A stretch of DNA of 64,000 nucleotides from CAYQVO01 sp964421085 (GTDB taxonomy: Bacteria > Bdellovibrionota_C > UBA2361 > CAYQVO01), in contig CAYQVO010000018.1 in NCBI GenBank assembly GCA_964421085.1, positions 1 through 64,000 of the forward strand, in the 5' to 3' direction. This document shows positions 42,811 to 52,303 of the stretch, one piece after another. The translations under genes and the position numbers were made by a program. The first letter of the stretch is position 1. The number at the start of each line of letters is the position of its first letter. The notes beneath the pieces are model-generated. The model did not search any database. It was not told the origin of the DNA and was given only the letters and a program-made list of their open reading frames with translations.

Positions 42811-43257
42811 TTAATTCGCTTCCCAGCCGATCACCTTATAGCCTTTCTCCTCGAGGCAGGCCTTTATGAACTCACGCTCTTTCGGATCGACCTTGTTGAT
42901 TTCCTTGATCGCGCCGTAAGCCCCGATTATCCCGCCGGCAGCTGCGCCTGCACCTGTCGCGCGCCCGACCTTGCTGCCCATGATTGTGCCGCCAACCGCG
43001 CCGACTGCTGAACCAACTGCCGCGTCCTCGAGCGCTGTAAGAAACACATCGCGAACCTGTTCGCCGGTTGACGGTTTCTTCACATAGTGGTCGGCTTTGA
43101 AATCGCAGTCCGCAATGTCGTCGTCGATCTGCGCGCCTGACTTTCTGCTCATCTGCTCATTTGGATATAGAATCGGCGTTCTCTGCTTTGCGCGCTGTGC
43201 GGCGCAGCCCGCAAAAAGCATTAAACAGAGAAGGCCTGAAAGTATTTTTCTGTTCAT
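42811..43257 (-). CDS. Glycine-zipper lipoprotein
   Basis: A 148-residue lipoprotein. ATG at 43257 (ribosome site AAGGGAAC) gives a signal peptide with lipobox LFAGC. The C-terminal half has a glycine zipper (about 85-125: VGSAVGAVGGTIMGSKVGRA, then GAGAAAGGIIGAYGAI), a pattern of membrane-inserting or oligomerising outer-membrane proteins such as SlyB/OsmB-like ones. Two Cys residues (DCDF and KACLEEKGY) could form a disulfide. Function unknown. It has its own possible terminator. Confidence 0.7.
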   Translation of the reverse strand: MNRKILSGLLCLMLFAGCAAQRAKQRTPILYPNEQMSRKSGAQIDDDIADCDFKADHYVKKPSTGEQVRDVFLTALEDAAVGSAVGAVGGTIMGSKVGRATGAGAAAGGIIGAYGAIKEINKVDPKEREFIKACLEEKGYKVIGWEAN

Positions 43258-43437
43258 ATTGTTCCCTTTGAAAAGCATAGACGGACCTCAAAAAGGGCCC
43301 GGAGAAACATATGATGAATCGGACTTTGATTCGATGCCAGAGAAAAATCAGTGATCGTCACCTGTAACAATGTTCTTTGTTTCCGCCATATCGGCCCTCT
43401 ACTGGCGCCGGCGCTCTCTTCCAGCTATACTCTGCGG

Positions 43438-45225
43438 ATGCCGAAGGCCCTGCTGGTATACCCCGAGTTTCCTACCTCTTACTGGAGCGAGAAGTACGCG
43501 CTTCAGTTCATAAATCGGAAAGCCCCTCACCCCCCGCTTGGCCTTCTTACACTGGCGGCGCTGTTTCCGGAAAACTGGGAACTGAAGCTGGTAGATATGA
43601 ATGTCGGCCGCCCTCTTACCGACGAAGATCTGCAGTGGTGTGACTATGTGTTTCTCTCCGCAATGCTTGTTCAGCATGAATCTTTCGCCATAGTAGTAAG
43701 CCGCTGCAATGAAATGGGGATTAAAGTAGTCGCAGGCGGTCCCTACCCCACGTCGTTTTCGGACGTAATCGACGGGGTGGATCACATCGTGCCGGGAGAA
43801 GTCGAGCACTTCTTCCACGACTTCCTCATGGATCTCGAGTCCGGGAATGCTCCGTCAAATTACGAACCCCCGAAAGACCGGAACGGAAATACCCTCAGGC
43901 CGGGAATGGATCTTGCCCGTCCTCCCCGGTACGACCTCCTGTCACTTCAGGATTACGGCTCGGTTGCTCTTCAGTTCAGCCGCGGATGTCCCTATGACTG
44001 CGAGTTCTGCGATATAACGAAACTGTACGGCCGCCTTCCGCGCACAAAATCAGCTCAGCAGGTGCTGGCGGAACTTGATGTGCTCTACGATGCCGGATGG
44101 CGCGGCACGGTCTTCTTTGTAGATGACAATTTCATCGGAAACCGCGTGCATGCAAAACGTCTGCTGCCTGAAATCACGAAATGGCAGAAAGCAAGGGGAT
44201 ATCCGTTTACTTTTTATACTGAAGCAAGCGTCAATCTGGCCGAGATGCCGGATCTGATGGACAGCATGGCCGAGGCCGGGTTCGACATGGTTTTCCTGGG
44301 GCTTGAGACTCCAAATCCGAAAGCCCTGCTCCAGGCAAACAAGGGACACAACATAAAGACGGAAGATCCGGATTATCTGCTTCAGGCAGTAAGAAAGATC
44401 CAGAAACACGGGCTTGAAGTGACTGCCGGATTCATTGTCGGACTTGACGGAGACGACGAGACCTCGTTCGACTCTCAAATCGACTTCATTCAGAAGGCGG
44501 GTATTCCAACGGCAATGGTCGGTCTTCTTACAGCGCTCAAGGGAACCGCGCTCTACGAGCGGTTGAGGCGCGAGGGGCGTCTTGTTGAGGAGAGCAAAGG
44601 CGACAACGTTTCGTTTAATCTCACGTATATCCCGAAAATTGATCCTCGCGTGCTGATAGCCGGATACAAGAAGGTCCTCACGACTCTGTACGACAGGAAC
44701 CTCCGGAACTACTTCCGCAGATGTTACACCCTCATCATGAACTGGCAGCAGAGAAAATACTGCACGAGGCCGATTGGCCGGCTCGAAATCCTGGCGTTTT
44801 ACAGAAGCATCAAGTGGCAGCTCTTTTCCCGCCAGGGACCCGCTTACCTGGCTTTTTTCTGCAAGGTTCTTCTGCGGCGCCCTGGAATGATCTCTGAAGC
44901 GGTGCGGCTTGCAGTAATGGGATACCACTACCAGAAGGTCACATGGCAGCAGGCAATGGTGGATGACTTCAAATCATTTCTTGATGCAGAGTACGAGCGC
45001 CTCCAGGAAAGACTGACGTATTATGCGAAGCGGGGCGAAGTAAGTGTCGCGGAAGCGAGAATATATGTCCGAAAGCGCTTCGCGGCGATTCAGAAGCGGT
45101 ACCGGGCAATCAACAAGGAATTCCGGTGGTCGGTGGACCATGCGATAAAGGCTTTCCAGAATGAACTGAGGCAGCGGGCCGAAGAACTGGAAAGGCTTCG
45201 ACTGGACTTCCCGATGATTTCCTGA
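43438..45225 (+). CDS. B12-binding-domain radical SAM enzyme with DUF4070
   Basis: A 595-residue class B radical SAM protein. ATG at 43438 gives MPKALLVYPEFPTSYW, the first strand of the cobalamin-binding Rossmann domain (about 1-140, GGPYPTSFSDVIDGVDHI and PGEVEHF). The radical SAM core (about 175-390) has RGCPYDCEFCDI, the CxxxCxxC cluster site, LFFVDDNFIGN-like strand and FLGLETPNP. A C-terminal DUF4070 domain (about 410-560) follows. Members methylate or otherwise modify unreactive carbon atoms, for example in hopanoids. The substrate here is unknown. It has no close operon partner. Confidence 0.85.
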   Translation: MPKALLVYPEFPTSYWSEKYALQFINRKAPHPPLGLLTLAALFPENWELKLVDMNVGRPLTDEDLQWCDYVFLSAMLVQHESFAIVVSRCNEMGIKVVAGGPYPTSFSDVIDGVDHIVPGEVEHFFHDFLMDLESGNAPSNYEPPKDRNGNTLRPGMDLARPPRYDLLSLQDYGSVALQFSRGCPYDCEFCDITKLYGRLPRTKSAQQVLAELDVLYDAGWRGTVFFVDDNFIGNRVHAKRLLPEITKWQKARGYPFTFYTEASVNLAEMPDLMDSMAEAGFDMVFLGLETPNPKALLQANKGHNIKTEDPDYLLQAVRKIQKHGLEVTAGFIVGLDGDDETSFDSQIDFIQKAGIPTAMVGLLTALKGTALYERLRREGRLVEESKGDNVSFNLTYIPKIDPRVLIAGYKKVLTTLYDRNLRNYFRRCYTLIMNWQQRKYCTRPIGRLEILAFYRSIKWQLFSRQGPAYLAFFCKVLLRRPGMISEAVRLAVMGYHYQKVTWQQAMVDDFKSFLDAEYERLQERLTYYAKRGEVSVAEARIYVRKRFAAIQKRYRAINKEFRWSVDHAIKAFQNELRQRAEELERLRLDFPMIS

Positions 45226-45293
45226 TCTCCATTTAGCTTGCCCCCGAACGGCAAATCCGGTAGAGATTATGATGTCCTTTTCTGCTGCTCACA

Positions 45294-45710
45294 ATGAACG
45301 ACACTCCTGAATTCGACGTTAAAGCGGCGCTTTCAGCGCTTGAACCTCACGAGCGCACCGTCCTGATTAATAAAGTCAAAGCCGCAACCGGCGGTTATGA
45401 ACTCGATGCCGGGGGAAATTATCTTCTGACCGACCGGGTGGGGTTGAGGGATCCTCTCGTCCGGGAAACCGAGCAGCTCGTCATCCCGACGATCCTTGCC
45501 GGCCGCGTGCCCGTTGATAATCCCGAATTCGCCGCGGCGATGTCGGAGCTTCACTTCACCGAAGAAGACATCCTCCGTCACATCGGCTTCCATTTCACAA
45601 AACCCGCAGCAACCCCGGAAACAGCAGGCCTCCCGATGGTATGGTGGGGACTTCTCGGAGTGCTCTTCATATTTGCGCTGCTGCGAACCTGTTACCATGT
45701 CTACAGGTAG
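45294..45710 (+). CDS. Small tail-anchored membrane protein
   Basis: A 138-residue protein with a soluble N-terminal part (about 1-110) and one C-terminal membrane segment (about 115-132, MVWWGLLGVLFIFALLRTC), ending with a basic CYHVYR. This is a tail-anchored layout. The N-terminal part has helices EPHERTVLINKVKA and EEDILRHIGFHF. No family is recognised. The ATG follows within 70 bases of the radical SAM stop. Confidence 0.5.
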   Translation: MNDTPEFDVKAALSALEPHERTVLINKVKAATGGYELDAGGNYLLTDRVGLRDPLVRETEQLVIPTILAGRVPVDNPEFAAAMSELHFTEEDILRHIGFHFTKPAATPETAGLPMVWWGLLGVLFIFALLRTCYHVYR

Positions 45711-45788
45711 TTTTTTCTCTTTCCACGTTTCTTTTCTTAGACTATTCTCATCAATATTGATTCAACTAATCTCTCATAAGGAGTGACT

Positions 45789-45971
45789 ATGGCATGTGAT
45801 TCATGTGGATGCAGCGCGCCGGCAAAGAAGGCAGCTAAAAAGAAAGCCGCTAAAAAGAAAGCAGCTCCGAAGAAGGCAGCCGCGAAAAAGGCGGCTCCTG
45901 CCAAAAAGGCTGCTGCCAAAAAGCCGGCAAGAAAAGCTCCTGCTAAGAAGCCTGCAAAGAAAAAGAAATAA
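45789..45971 (+). CDS. Small Lys/Ala-rich histone-like protein with Cys head
   Basis: A 60-residue peptide beginning MACDSCGCSAPAKK, then about 45 residues of Lys and Ala with a few Pro and Arg in irregular KKAAKKKAA and PAKKA repeats, resembling the tail of histone H1-like Hc1 or AlgP. The strong ribosome site AAGGAG is 5 bases before ATG (45789), and a perfect terminator follows the stop by 20 bases, so it is a small complete transcription unit. The extreme basic charge suggests nucleic acid or polyphosphate binding; the CxxCxC head may hold metal or disulfides. Low-complexity genes like this can also be spurious, but the flanking signals argue for expression. Confidence 0.65.
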   Translation: MACDSCGCSAPAKKAAKKKAAKKKAAPKKAAAKKAAPAKKAAAKKPARKAPAKKPAKKKK

Positions 45972-45989
45972 CGGATTATCGCAGTATGC

Positions 45990-46017
45990 AAAAAAGGCCG
46001 CGCAAGCGGCCTTTTTT
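45990..46017 (+). terminator. Rho-independent terminator
   Basis: Perfect stem GGCCGC (45996-46001) / GCGGCC (46006-46011) with a GCAA tetraloop, an A run before it and six T residues after it (46012-46017). It ends the Lys/Ala-rich gene and, by symmetry, may also serve the minus-strand DUF167 gene ending at 46020. Confidence 0.9.
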
Positions 46018-46019
46018 GT

Positions 46020-46325
46020 TCAAGACGAATAACTCTTCAAAAATACGTCGGCACTTTCAGCGGAAATGCCCGGGAGTAATACCACTTTTTCCCGGGACGT
46101 CTCACCCCTTATAATTGATATGTCCCGCTTCGCAATTTCAAATACCCGGGAGAGAGATTCAATCAACTCCTCATTTGCCTTGCCATCGACCGGTGCGGCT
46201 TTAATCCCCCATTTCAGACACTCCCCGTAAAGCCCGAGAGGCCCGGGTTTCGAACACCTGGGTTGAACGCGGAGATGAAGCGTAGCTCCTCTTTTGTGCG
46301 CGCCCCAGTATGGAGGAAGGCTCAT
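46020..46325 (-). CDS. DUF167 (YggU-like) protein
   Basis: A 101-residue YggU/DUF167 protein. The hallmark is in the middle: LKWGIKAAPVDGKANEELIES, followed by SIIRGETSREKVVLLPG. The fold is a small alpha/beta domain of unknown role. Its ATG overlaps the stop of gltX by 4 bases (46322-46325), and its stop is close to the convergent terminator. It is the last gene of the long glycosyltransferase-ligA-gltX transcript. Confidence 0.85.
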   Translation of the reverse strand: MSLPPYWGAHKRGATLHLRVQPRCSKPGPLGLYGECLKWGIKAAPVDGKANEELIESLSRVFEIAKRDISIIRGETSREKVVLLPGISAESADVFLKSYSS

Positions 46326-47812
46326 TTCTGAAAATCCTGCACGAGAGGAACGAGCCCTTCAATTCTCTCCACTGTCTTCTCCTGACCGAGAGCAACCATC
46401 GACTCAAAAAGAGGCGGGGTAACAGTTTTCCCGGTGACCGCAATTCGGACGACAGAGAAAACAGGACCCGGCTTGAAGCCCACTGCTTCAGGGATCTGCC
46501 TGAGAGTTTGCTCGACATTTTCAACTGTGAATTCTTCCAGCGCCCTGAGCTCCTTCCCTGCCGCCTCAAGCACCTTAACCGCAGTCTCCTTGTCCATCTT
46601 CTGCCTGAAAACAGACGCGACTTCAGGCTGAATATTCTCTTCGAAAAGAAAATCCACCATCGCCGGAATTTCCTTCAGAAGTTTCACCCTCTCCTGGACA
46701 TGCGGGCCGATTATCCGCAGCTTCTCCTCATTCCACTTCAGTCCCGACGCATCGAGAAACGGCCTTGCCCGCTCGACAAACTCATCGATGGAGAGGTTTC
46801 TTATATAGACGCCGTTCATCCACTCGAGCTTATTGTAGTGAAAAACCGCGCTCGCCTTGTTGATGTGATCAAGCGCGAACCGCCTGATAAGCTCTTCCCG
46901 GCTGAATATCTCCTGCTCCTCCCCTTCTCCCGGCGACCATCCGATAAGAGTCACAAAATTAAGCAGTGCCTCAGGAAGATATCCCTCGTCTCTGAAAGCG
47001 CTTATGAGCGTAGCTCCGTGCCGTTTCGAAAGTTTCTTGTTGTCAGGGCCGAGCACGACCGGAAGATGTGCGAAAACCGGAGGCTCCCACGAAAGTGCTT
47101 CGTAAAGTTTGAGATGAAGAGGCGCGGAAGGAAGCCACTCATCACCCCTCATGACATGGGTAATCCCCATGTCATGATCATCTACGACCGCAGCAAGATG
47201 GTATGTCGGGAAGCCGTCGCTTTTCAGGAGAACAGGATCGCGCATTGGAACCGATTCCCATGAAACCCTCCCCTTCACAGCGTCATCCATTGCTGCGTCT
47301 AATTTGGCGGGCATCTTGAACCGTACGACATGCCGCGTGTCCGAAGGCACATCTCTTGTGCGGCAGTAGCCGCTGTACCCCGGGAGTTCTCTCCTGGCCA
47401 TCTGTTCAGCCCGTTCGCGCTCAATCATTTCGTGTGTGCAGTCGCATCTGTAGCAGACGCCTTTTGCGATTAGTTCCTCAGCCACCTCTTTGTACCGGGC
47501 AAGCCGCATGCTTTGAAAGTATGGTCCACATGGGCCACCAGGCGCGGGAAGGCCTTCTTCATAATCGCCCGCGGCTTCCAGTTCTTCTTTCGAGGGGCCT
47601 TCATCAGGTACGATTCCGAACCATTCAAGCTCCTTCAAAATATAAGCTACCGCGCCCGGAACGAGCCGCTCGCGATCGGTATCTTCGATCCTCAAAAGAA
47701 ATTCGCCCCCGAAATGCTTTGCGAGAAGATAGGCGTAGAATGCCGTCCGAAATCCGCCGATATGCTGGAACCCGGTTGGACTCGGGGCAAAACGCGTTCG
47801 AACTTTCTTCAT
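46322..47812 (-). CDS. gltX: Glutamyl-tRNA synthetase
   Basis: A 496-residue class I tRNA synthetase that charges tRNA-Glu with glutamate. FAPSPTGFQHIGGFRTAFYA holds the HIGH-like motif (HIGG), and KKLSKRHGATLI holds KMSKS-like KLSKR. RIEDTDRERLV binds Glu. The catalytic domain and the C-terminal anticodon-binding part are complete (length 496 against 470-490). It overlaps ligA by 4 bases (47809-47812) and the DUF167 gene by 4 bases. Translational coupling in this chain is likely. Confidence 0.95.
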   Translation of the reverse strand: MKKVRTRFAPSPTGFQHIGGFRTAFYAYLLAKHFGGEFLLRIEDTDRERLVPGAVAYILKELEWFGIVPDEGPSKEELEAAGDYEEGLPAPGGPCGPYFQSMRLARYKEVAEELIAKGVCYRCDCTHEMIERERAEQMARRELPGYSGYCRTRDVPSDTRHVVRFKMPAKLDAAMDDAVKGRVSWESVPMRDPVLLKSDGFPTYHLAAVVDDHDMGITHVMRGDEWLPSAPLHLKLYEALSWEPPVFAHLPVVLGPDNKKLSKRHGATLISAFRDEGYLPEALLNFVTLIGWSPGEGEEQEIFSREELIRRFALDHINKASAVFHYNKLEWMNGVYIRNLSIDEFVERARPFLDASGLKWNEEKLRIIGPHVQERVKLLKEIPAMVDFLFEENIQPEVASVFRQKMDKETAVKVLEAAGKELRALEEFTVENVEQTLRQIPEAVGFKPGPVFSVVRIAVTGKTVTPPLFESMVALGQEKTVERIEGLVPLVQDFQK

Positions 47813-49818
47813 GACTTCAGTATCTCCAGAAATTCCTTCTCATTAAGCACTTTCACCCCGAACTCTTTTGCTTTTGCCAGTTTCGACCCGGGGCTCTCAC
47901 CTGCCACCACAAAATCGGTCTTCTTGCTCACTGAAGAAGCCACCTTGCCGCCGCTTTCTTCGACCTTTTCTCCGGCCTCCTCCCGGCTCATCGTTTCCAG
48001 CGTCCCGGTTATTACGAATGTTCTGCCGGTGACTCCCTTTTTTTCAGCTACTTCCTCCGGCGGGAGGATCCTGAATCCGAGCGCGATAAGCTCCCTGATA
48101 TTCCGCACTTCCCTCCCGCTTCCAAGGAAAGCTGCAATGGCGCGGGCTGTTTCATCACCGATTTCCGGGATCCTCGGAAGCTCCTCTTCCTGAAGAGAGA
48201 GGAAACGCTCGATGGTATTACAAAAACGGGCGAGGAACAAAGCAGTGCGCTCGCCCACATGCCGGATACCAAGCGCGAATATAAACCGGGCAAGTGGAAT
48301 TTCTCTGCTTTTACCGAGAGCTCTGATCAGATTACTGCTCGAAAGCTCTCCCATACGCGGAAGCTCTTCAAGTTGTGACGCACCAAGCCGGTAGAGGTCC
48401 GGAATATCTTTCACAAGACCTGACTCGAGCAGTGAATCAACAAGCTTGTCTCCCAGACCCTCGACATCCGCTCCCTTCCTCGATACAAAGTGAAGAAGCC
48501 GCTGCCGGAGTTTTGCAGGGCATGCGGGACCCGGGCACCGGGCGACGGCTTCGCCGGGAGGTTTCACAAGGGGAGTTCCGCATTCGGGGCATTCTGCCGG
48601 GAATATGAAATTCTTCTCGGTCCCGTCTCTAAGCTGTGTGACTGGGGCTGCAACTGCCGGAATTACGTCGCCCTGCCTCCGCACCACGACGGTATCGCCA
48701 ATCTTCAATCCTTTTCGTGCAATTTCATCTTCATTGTGAAGTGTCGCTCTCGACACGATTACACCTCCCACCCTCACGGGCTCGAGCGCTGCAACTGGTG
48801 TGACAGCACCGGTCCTTCCGACCTGCACGAGTATATCGAGAAGTTTTGTCGTTTCTTCCTCAGGCGGAAACTTGGCGGCGACTGCCCACCTTGGCGACCG
48901 CTGCCTGAATCCAAGCCGCTCCTGAAGAGAAAGTTCGTTCACCTTGACAACGATACCGTCCACTTCGAATGGAAGGTCGTGCCTTTTATCAAGAGCGTCC
49001 CGGAATATCTCAAGCAGCTCATCAACGCCGCGTGCAACTTTGAACACCGGCGATGTGTTGAATCCCGATTCAGCGCACCAGCTTATAACTTCTTCGTGGG
49101 TCCTGCAGCCCCACTCGTCAGGGGTCACACCCAGTCCATAAGAAAAAAACGTCAGGGGACGCGACGCCGTAATCGACGCGTCAAGCTGCCGCAGGCTTCC
49201 AGATGCCGCGTTTCTCGGATTTGCAAAAGGCTCTTCGCCCTTTTCAACACGCTCTTCATTGAGCGCGGCAAACGCCTCTTTCAGGAAGAGCACTTCTCCT
49301 CTCACTTCGATCACATCGGGCGCTCTTTTCAGCCTGAGCCGCAGCGGGATGGACCGGACTGTCCGGAGATTCTCAGTGATGAGTTCTCCCTGAAAACCGT
49401 CGCCCCTTGTTGCGCCCCTGACCAGAACTCCCTTTTCATATCTCAAACTTACCGCAAGTCCATCGAACTTGAGTTCGCAGGCATAAGCGATTCTTTCGCT
49501 TCCACCAGGTCCGAGAAAACGCATCACCTGCTCATCGAATTCCCTGAGTTCGTTCTCGTCCATTGCGTTATTGAGCGAGAGCATGGGAATCTCATGCCGG
49601 ACCGGCTCGAATCCGGGCTGCGCCTTCGCTCCGACCCTCTGAGTCGGTGAATCAGGCCGGATCAGAGAGGGATTTTCACGCTCGATAGTCTCCAGTTCCC
49701 GGAACAGGCGGTCGTATTCGGCATCGCTTACTGTCGGAGCTGAAAGCACATAATACCGGTAACTGTGCTCGTTCAGTTCCGCGACAAGCTGATCTATGCG
49801 TTCACCGGCGTCAGTCAT
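47809..49818 (-). CDS. ligA: NAD-dependent DNA ligase
   Basis: A 669-residue LigA that seals nicks in replication and repair. Adenylation motif CELKFDGLAVSLRYE holds the catalytic Lys (about 122), RGDGFQGELIT and GEVLFLKEAF follow; the OB domain is next, with VGRTGAVTPVAALEPV. Four Cys of the zinc finger are in CPECGTPL and CPGPACPAKL. Helix-hairpin-helix repeats (about 480-590) precede the BRCT domain (about 592-669, GRTFVITGTLETMSREEAGE). All expected parts are present. It overlaps both neighbours by 1 to 4 bases. Confidence 0.96.
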   Translation of the reverse strand: MTDAGERIDQLVAELNEHSYRYYVLSAPTVSDAEYDRLFRELETIERENPSLIRPDSPTQRVGAKAQPGFEPVRHEIPMLSLNNAMDENELREFDEQVMRFLGPGGSERIAYACELKFDGLAVSLRYEKGVLVRGATRGDGFQGELITENLRTVRSIPLRLRLKRAPDVIEVRGEVLFLKEAFAALNEERVEKGEEPFANPRNAASGSLRQLDASITASRPLTFFSYGLGVTPDEWGCRTHEEVISWCAESGFNTSPVFKVARGVDELLEIFRDALDKRHDLPFEVDGIVVKVNELSLQERLGFRQRSPRWAVAAKFPPEEETTKLLDILVQVGRTGAVTPVAALEPVRVGGVIVSRATLHNEDEIARKGLKIGDTVVVRRQGDVIPAVAAPVTQLRDGTEKNFIFPAECPECGTPLVKPPGEAVARCPGPACPAKLRQRLLHFVSRKGADVEGLGDKLVDSLLESGLVKDIPDLYRLGASQLEELPRMGELSSSNLIRALGKSREIPLARFIFALGIRHVGERTALFLARFCNTIERFLSLQEEELPRIPEIGDETARAIAAFLGSGREVRNIRELIALGFRILPPEEVAEKKGVTGRTFVITGTLETMSREEAGEKVEESGGKVASSVSKKTDFVVAGESPGSKLAKAKEFGVKVLNEKEFLEILKS

Positions 49819-51026
49819 CAGTCTATTCGGGCGGACATCCTCTCAAACGGGTTCAGCACCTCTTCGACCACCTGGTCGAACCTTTCCAGCACCGCCTTCC
49901 AGTTGAACTTTTTCTCCACATATCTTCTGCCTGCAGCTCCCAGGGTGCAACGGAGCTGATCATTCCGGGCTAATTCTTCGCATATTCCTGCAAAATCATC
50001 GCTCGAAGCAAAGTAAAGCCCTCCTCCCGATTCAATCACGTGGCGTTTTGTGACTGGACATCCCGCACTGACAACTACCGGAACTCCCTGAAGCCAGGCC
50101 TCCATCAACACAATAGAGAAGGATTCGTTCTGTGACGGTTGACATACAAAAAGACTGTGCTGAATCAGGCTCTGCTTCTCCTCTTCGGTAACGTGAGATA
50201 GATCCGCTATATCTCCTCTTTCCAGAGCCTGCGGCCGGTGCAGGTCGGAAAACTCGCCTCCTCCGACAATCACAAGCTTCATTCTCGACCCAGGCTCTGC
50301 ATCCTTGTACGCACAGAACGAGTCGATCAAAACCTGAACATTTTTTCCGGTCTCTTTGCGGCCGACATAGAGAACGTAGGGAAACGGCTCTTTGAAATAC
50401 GGCTCCCGTTCAGGAGAGCCGGACGCGTCAAAACCCATCCCGACATCGCCTCCCCGTACATCACCATAAAGCATTCGCGCGAGTTCCTGTTCGGGTTCTG
50501 AATTGAAGAGGCATCCCTTCACCTGCCTGAAGAGGCTCTGCATGATCTCCGTATACGCGTAGTTCTCGTCATGGAGGCAGGGAATCAGGATGCTTTTTTC
50601 GGGGTGCACAAGAGCTCCGAAAAATGTCGTCCCGAAAAGATAGGGTGCAAAAAAAACAGCATGGAGCGACGGAGCATGTTTCTCGATATGCCTGTAAAGC
50701 GGAGCCGAATTAACGCCTTCTCTCATCCAGACGAGCTGATCTTCCACCGACAGTCTGAGACCCTGATGAATATTGATCTGACGGGGAATCCATACATCGA
50801 GGTTTCGCGCATCGACGGGAAACCGTCGCACACGGAGTCCGAATTCCTCTGTATCTCCCTCCGGATACTCGTTCTCCCATGTCCGGTTGTCTCTTGCGCA
50901 GGTTGTCCAGATTTCAACATCGTCTCCCCTCAGATGAAGCTGCCTTGCGAGAGCCCCTGCAAGCGTTTCCGCGCCGCCTGCTATACTTTTTCCGAATCTT
51001 GGAACTGTAAAAGCAAATCGTCTCAT
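49818..51026 (-). CDS. Glycosyltransferase, family 4-like (first listed of three)
   Basis: A 402-residue GT-B glycosyltransferase. ATG at 51026 gives MRRFAFTVPRFGKSIAGGAE, an N-terminal GT4-type strand with the glycine-rich loop, and overlaps the stop of the previous gene as ATGA. The C-terminal lobe has YVLYVGRKETGKNVQVLIDSF, the sugar-nucleotide part, and late QNESFSIVLMEAWLQGVPVV with E(x7)E, typical of retaining GT4 enzymes. The acceptor and donor are unknown. It overlaps ligA by 1 base. It probably acts in surface glycan synthesis. Confidence 0.85.
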   Translation of the reverse strand: MRRFAFTVPRFGKSIAGGAETLAGALARQLHLRGDDVEIWTTCARDNRTWENEYPEGDTEEFGLRVRRFPVDARNLDVWIPRQINIHQGLRLSVEDQLVWMREGVNSAPLYRHIEKHAPSLHAVFFAPYLFGTTFFGALVHPEKSILIPCLHDENYAYTEIMQSLFRQVKGCLFNSEPEQELARMLYGDVRGGDVGMGFDASGSPEREPYFKEPFPYVLYVGRKETGKNVQVLIDSFCAYKDAEPGSRMKLVIVGGGEFSDLHRPQALERGDIADLSHVTEEEKQSLIQHSLFVCQPSQNESFSIVLMEAWLQGVPVVVSAGCPVTKRHVIESGGGLYFASSDDFAGICEELARNDQLRCTLGAAGRRYVEKKFNWKAVLERFDQVVEEVLNPFERMSARID

Positions 51027-52303
51027 GGCAGCGCCTCTCCAAGCCAGCCAAGCTCCGAGAAGTTCCGCTTCAGCAGCTCTCCCTCGGAGCCCGATAATGC
51101 TTCCCTGAGCAGACTGATTCGGGCATCTTCTTCCATCGCTTCCCACCGGGCCATGGCTTTCGTCAGATCCGGCATCGACTCAGTTATTATCATTTCCAGT
51201 TCAGACGCGATGACCTCATGGCTGTGTACTTCCCCAGCGTGGACGGAAGCCTCCGCAAAAGAGCCCGGACCCCCCGCTTTCTCCAGCCGATTGAGCAGCA
51301 TGGTCAGTTCGCGCGCCTCTGTATCTCCGGGCCTTATTTTGAACACCAGGCTGTCAGGCAGAAGCGAACCGCCCGCGAAATCGGAGACAACGCAGGGCAA
51401 CCCGGCAGCAAGACTCATCGGAAGATACGGATTGAGGTGACCGTACACGCTGAAATGGGTGTGAACCGCGATCTGCGCCTGAGCAATGGCTGCAGCCCAG
51501 TTTTCGGGAGTCCTCGGGCTCTCTAAATTTATCTTTCCGCCTCCAAACTCATCTATAAGTGACCCGGCATGCTCCCGTTCATTATCATCAATCAGCCACA
51601 CCACCTTCCAGGATGCATGAGCATCTTTGACAGCCTGAAGCAGCTTGTGCGCGCGGTGCTCAATCCTGGGACTTCCGCAGAAGATAATAGTGCGGGATGG
51701 AAGGTCTCCGGATGTTTTCTTCAGCATCTGCATATCCATCGGAACAGGAAGATGCCAGCTCCTGAGTCCTTCCTGCAGACATCGAATGGAACTTATCCTC
51801 AGATATTCGTCATGATCACGTTCCGATGAAAAGACGGGCACAAAGGAAAGAGAGGCTTCCCTGCAGGCCTGTGGCCCGGATCTCCTGTATTCATTTTCCC
51901 GGCAGGGCCAGTCCCGCTCCGGTTCATTGAACTTTGCCGTTGTTTCACTCCAGGGACTGTTGAGAAGAGGTTCGGGTCCGTCGCTCGTAAGAAAAAAGTC
52001 ATGGAACCAGACAATTCCCGGCATGAGCCCGAGATGAGCGCGGGTAAAGAAGCTCTGACTGTCGTCCTCGAACTGATAAAAGAATAGATCAAACGGACGC
52101 GCCTTGTGCCGCTTGAATGCAGTCAGAAAATGCCGGACATCCCTCCCCTCCCAGCTCCCTTCAAAAGACGAAAAGAGTTCAATATCCAGTTTTTTCGAAA
52201 GGACCGGATAAAGAAGGCGGGTGGTGTAAGAGGACAGCGACACTCTGCCCGGCCGGTATGCACAGCTGACATTGGAAAACCAGGCTATTCTCAGTTTTTT
52301 CAT
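51023..52303 (-). CDS. Putative glycosyltransferase (second listed of three)
   Basis: A 426-residue GT-B-like protein. MKKLRIAWFSNVSCAY is a typical N-terminal strand; FCGSPRIEHRAHKLLQAVKDA begins the C-terminal lobe; SVYGHLNPYLPMSLAAGLPCVV matches the loop before the GT4 active site, though the second Glu of the E(x7)E pair is not clear. A divergent family, so enzymatic activity is inferred. It overlaps both neighbours (52303 and 51023-51026) by 1 to 4 bases. Confidence 0.68.
   Translation of the reverse strand: MKKLRIAWFSNVSCAYRPGRVSLSSYTTRLLYPVLSKKLDIELFSSFEGSWEGRDVRHFLTAFKRHKARPFDLFFYQFEDDSQSFFTRAHLGLMPGIVWFHDFFLTSDGPEPLLNSPWSETTAKFNEPERDWPCRENEYRRSGPQACREASLSFVPVFSSERDHDEYLRISSIRCLQEGLRSWHLPVPMDMQMLKKTSGDLPSRTIIFCGSPRIEHRAHKLLQAVKDAHASWKVVWLIDDNEREHAGSLIDEFGGGKINLESPRTPENWAAAIAQAQIAVHTHFSVYGHLNPYLPMSLAAGLPCVVSDFAGGSLLPDSLVFKIRPGDTEARELTMLLNRLEKAGGPGSFAEASVHAGEVHSHEVIASELEMIITESMPDLTKAMARWEAMEEDARISLLREALSGSEGELLKRNFSELGWLGEALP

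Noticed and set aside
44050..44928. 292-residue minus-strand frame within the radical SAM gene
   Set aside because: Lies entirely antisense to a gene with clear catalytic motifs and shows no motifs itself.
45789..45971. Lys/Ala repeats as a non-coding tandem repeat
   Set aside because: DNA repeats are imperfect and codons vary while amino acids stay Lys/Ala; with ribosome site and terminator this is better explained as coding.
46310..47263. 317-residue plus-strand frame inside gltX
   Set aside because: Antisense to gltX with no start signal or family motif.
48490..49650. 386-residue plus-strand frame inside ligA
   Set aside because: Antisense to a fully conserved ligA; composition is that of a shadow.
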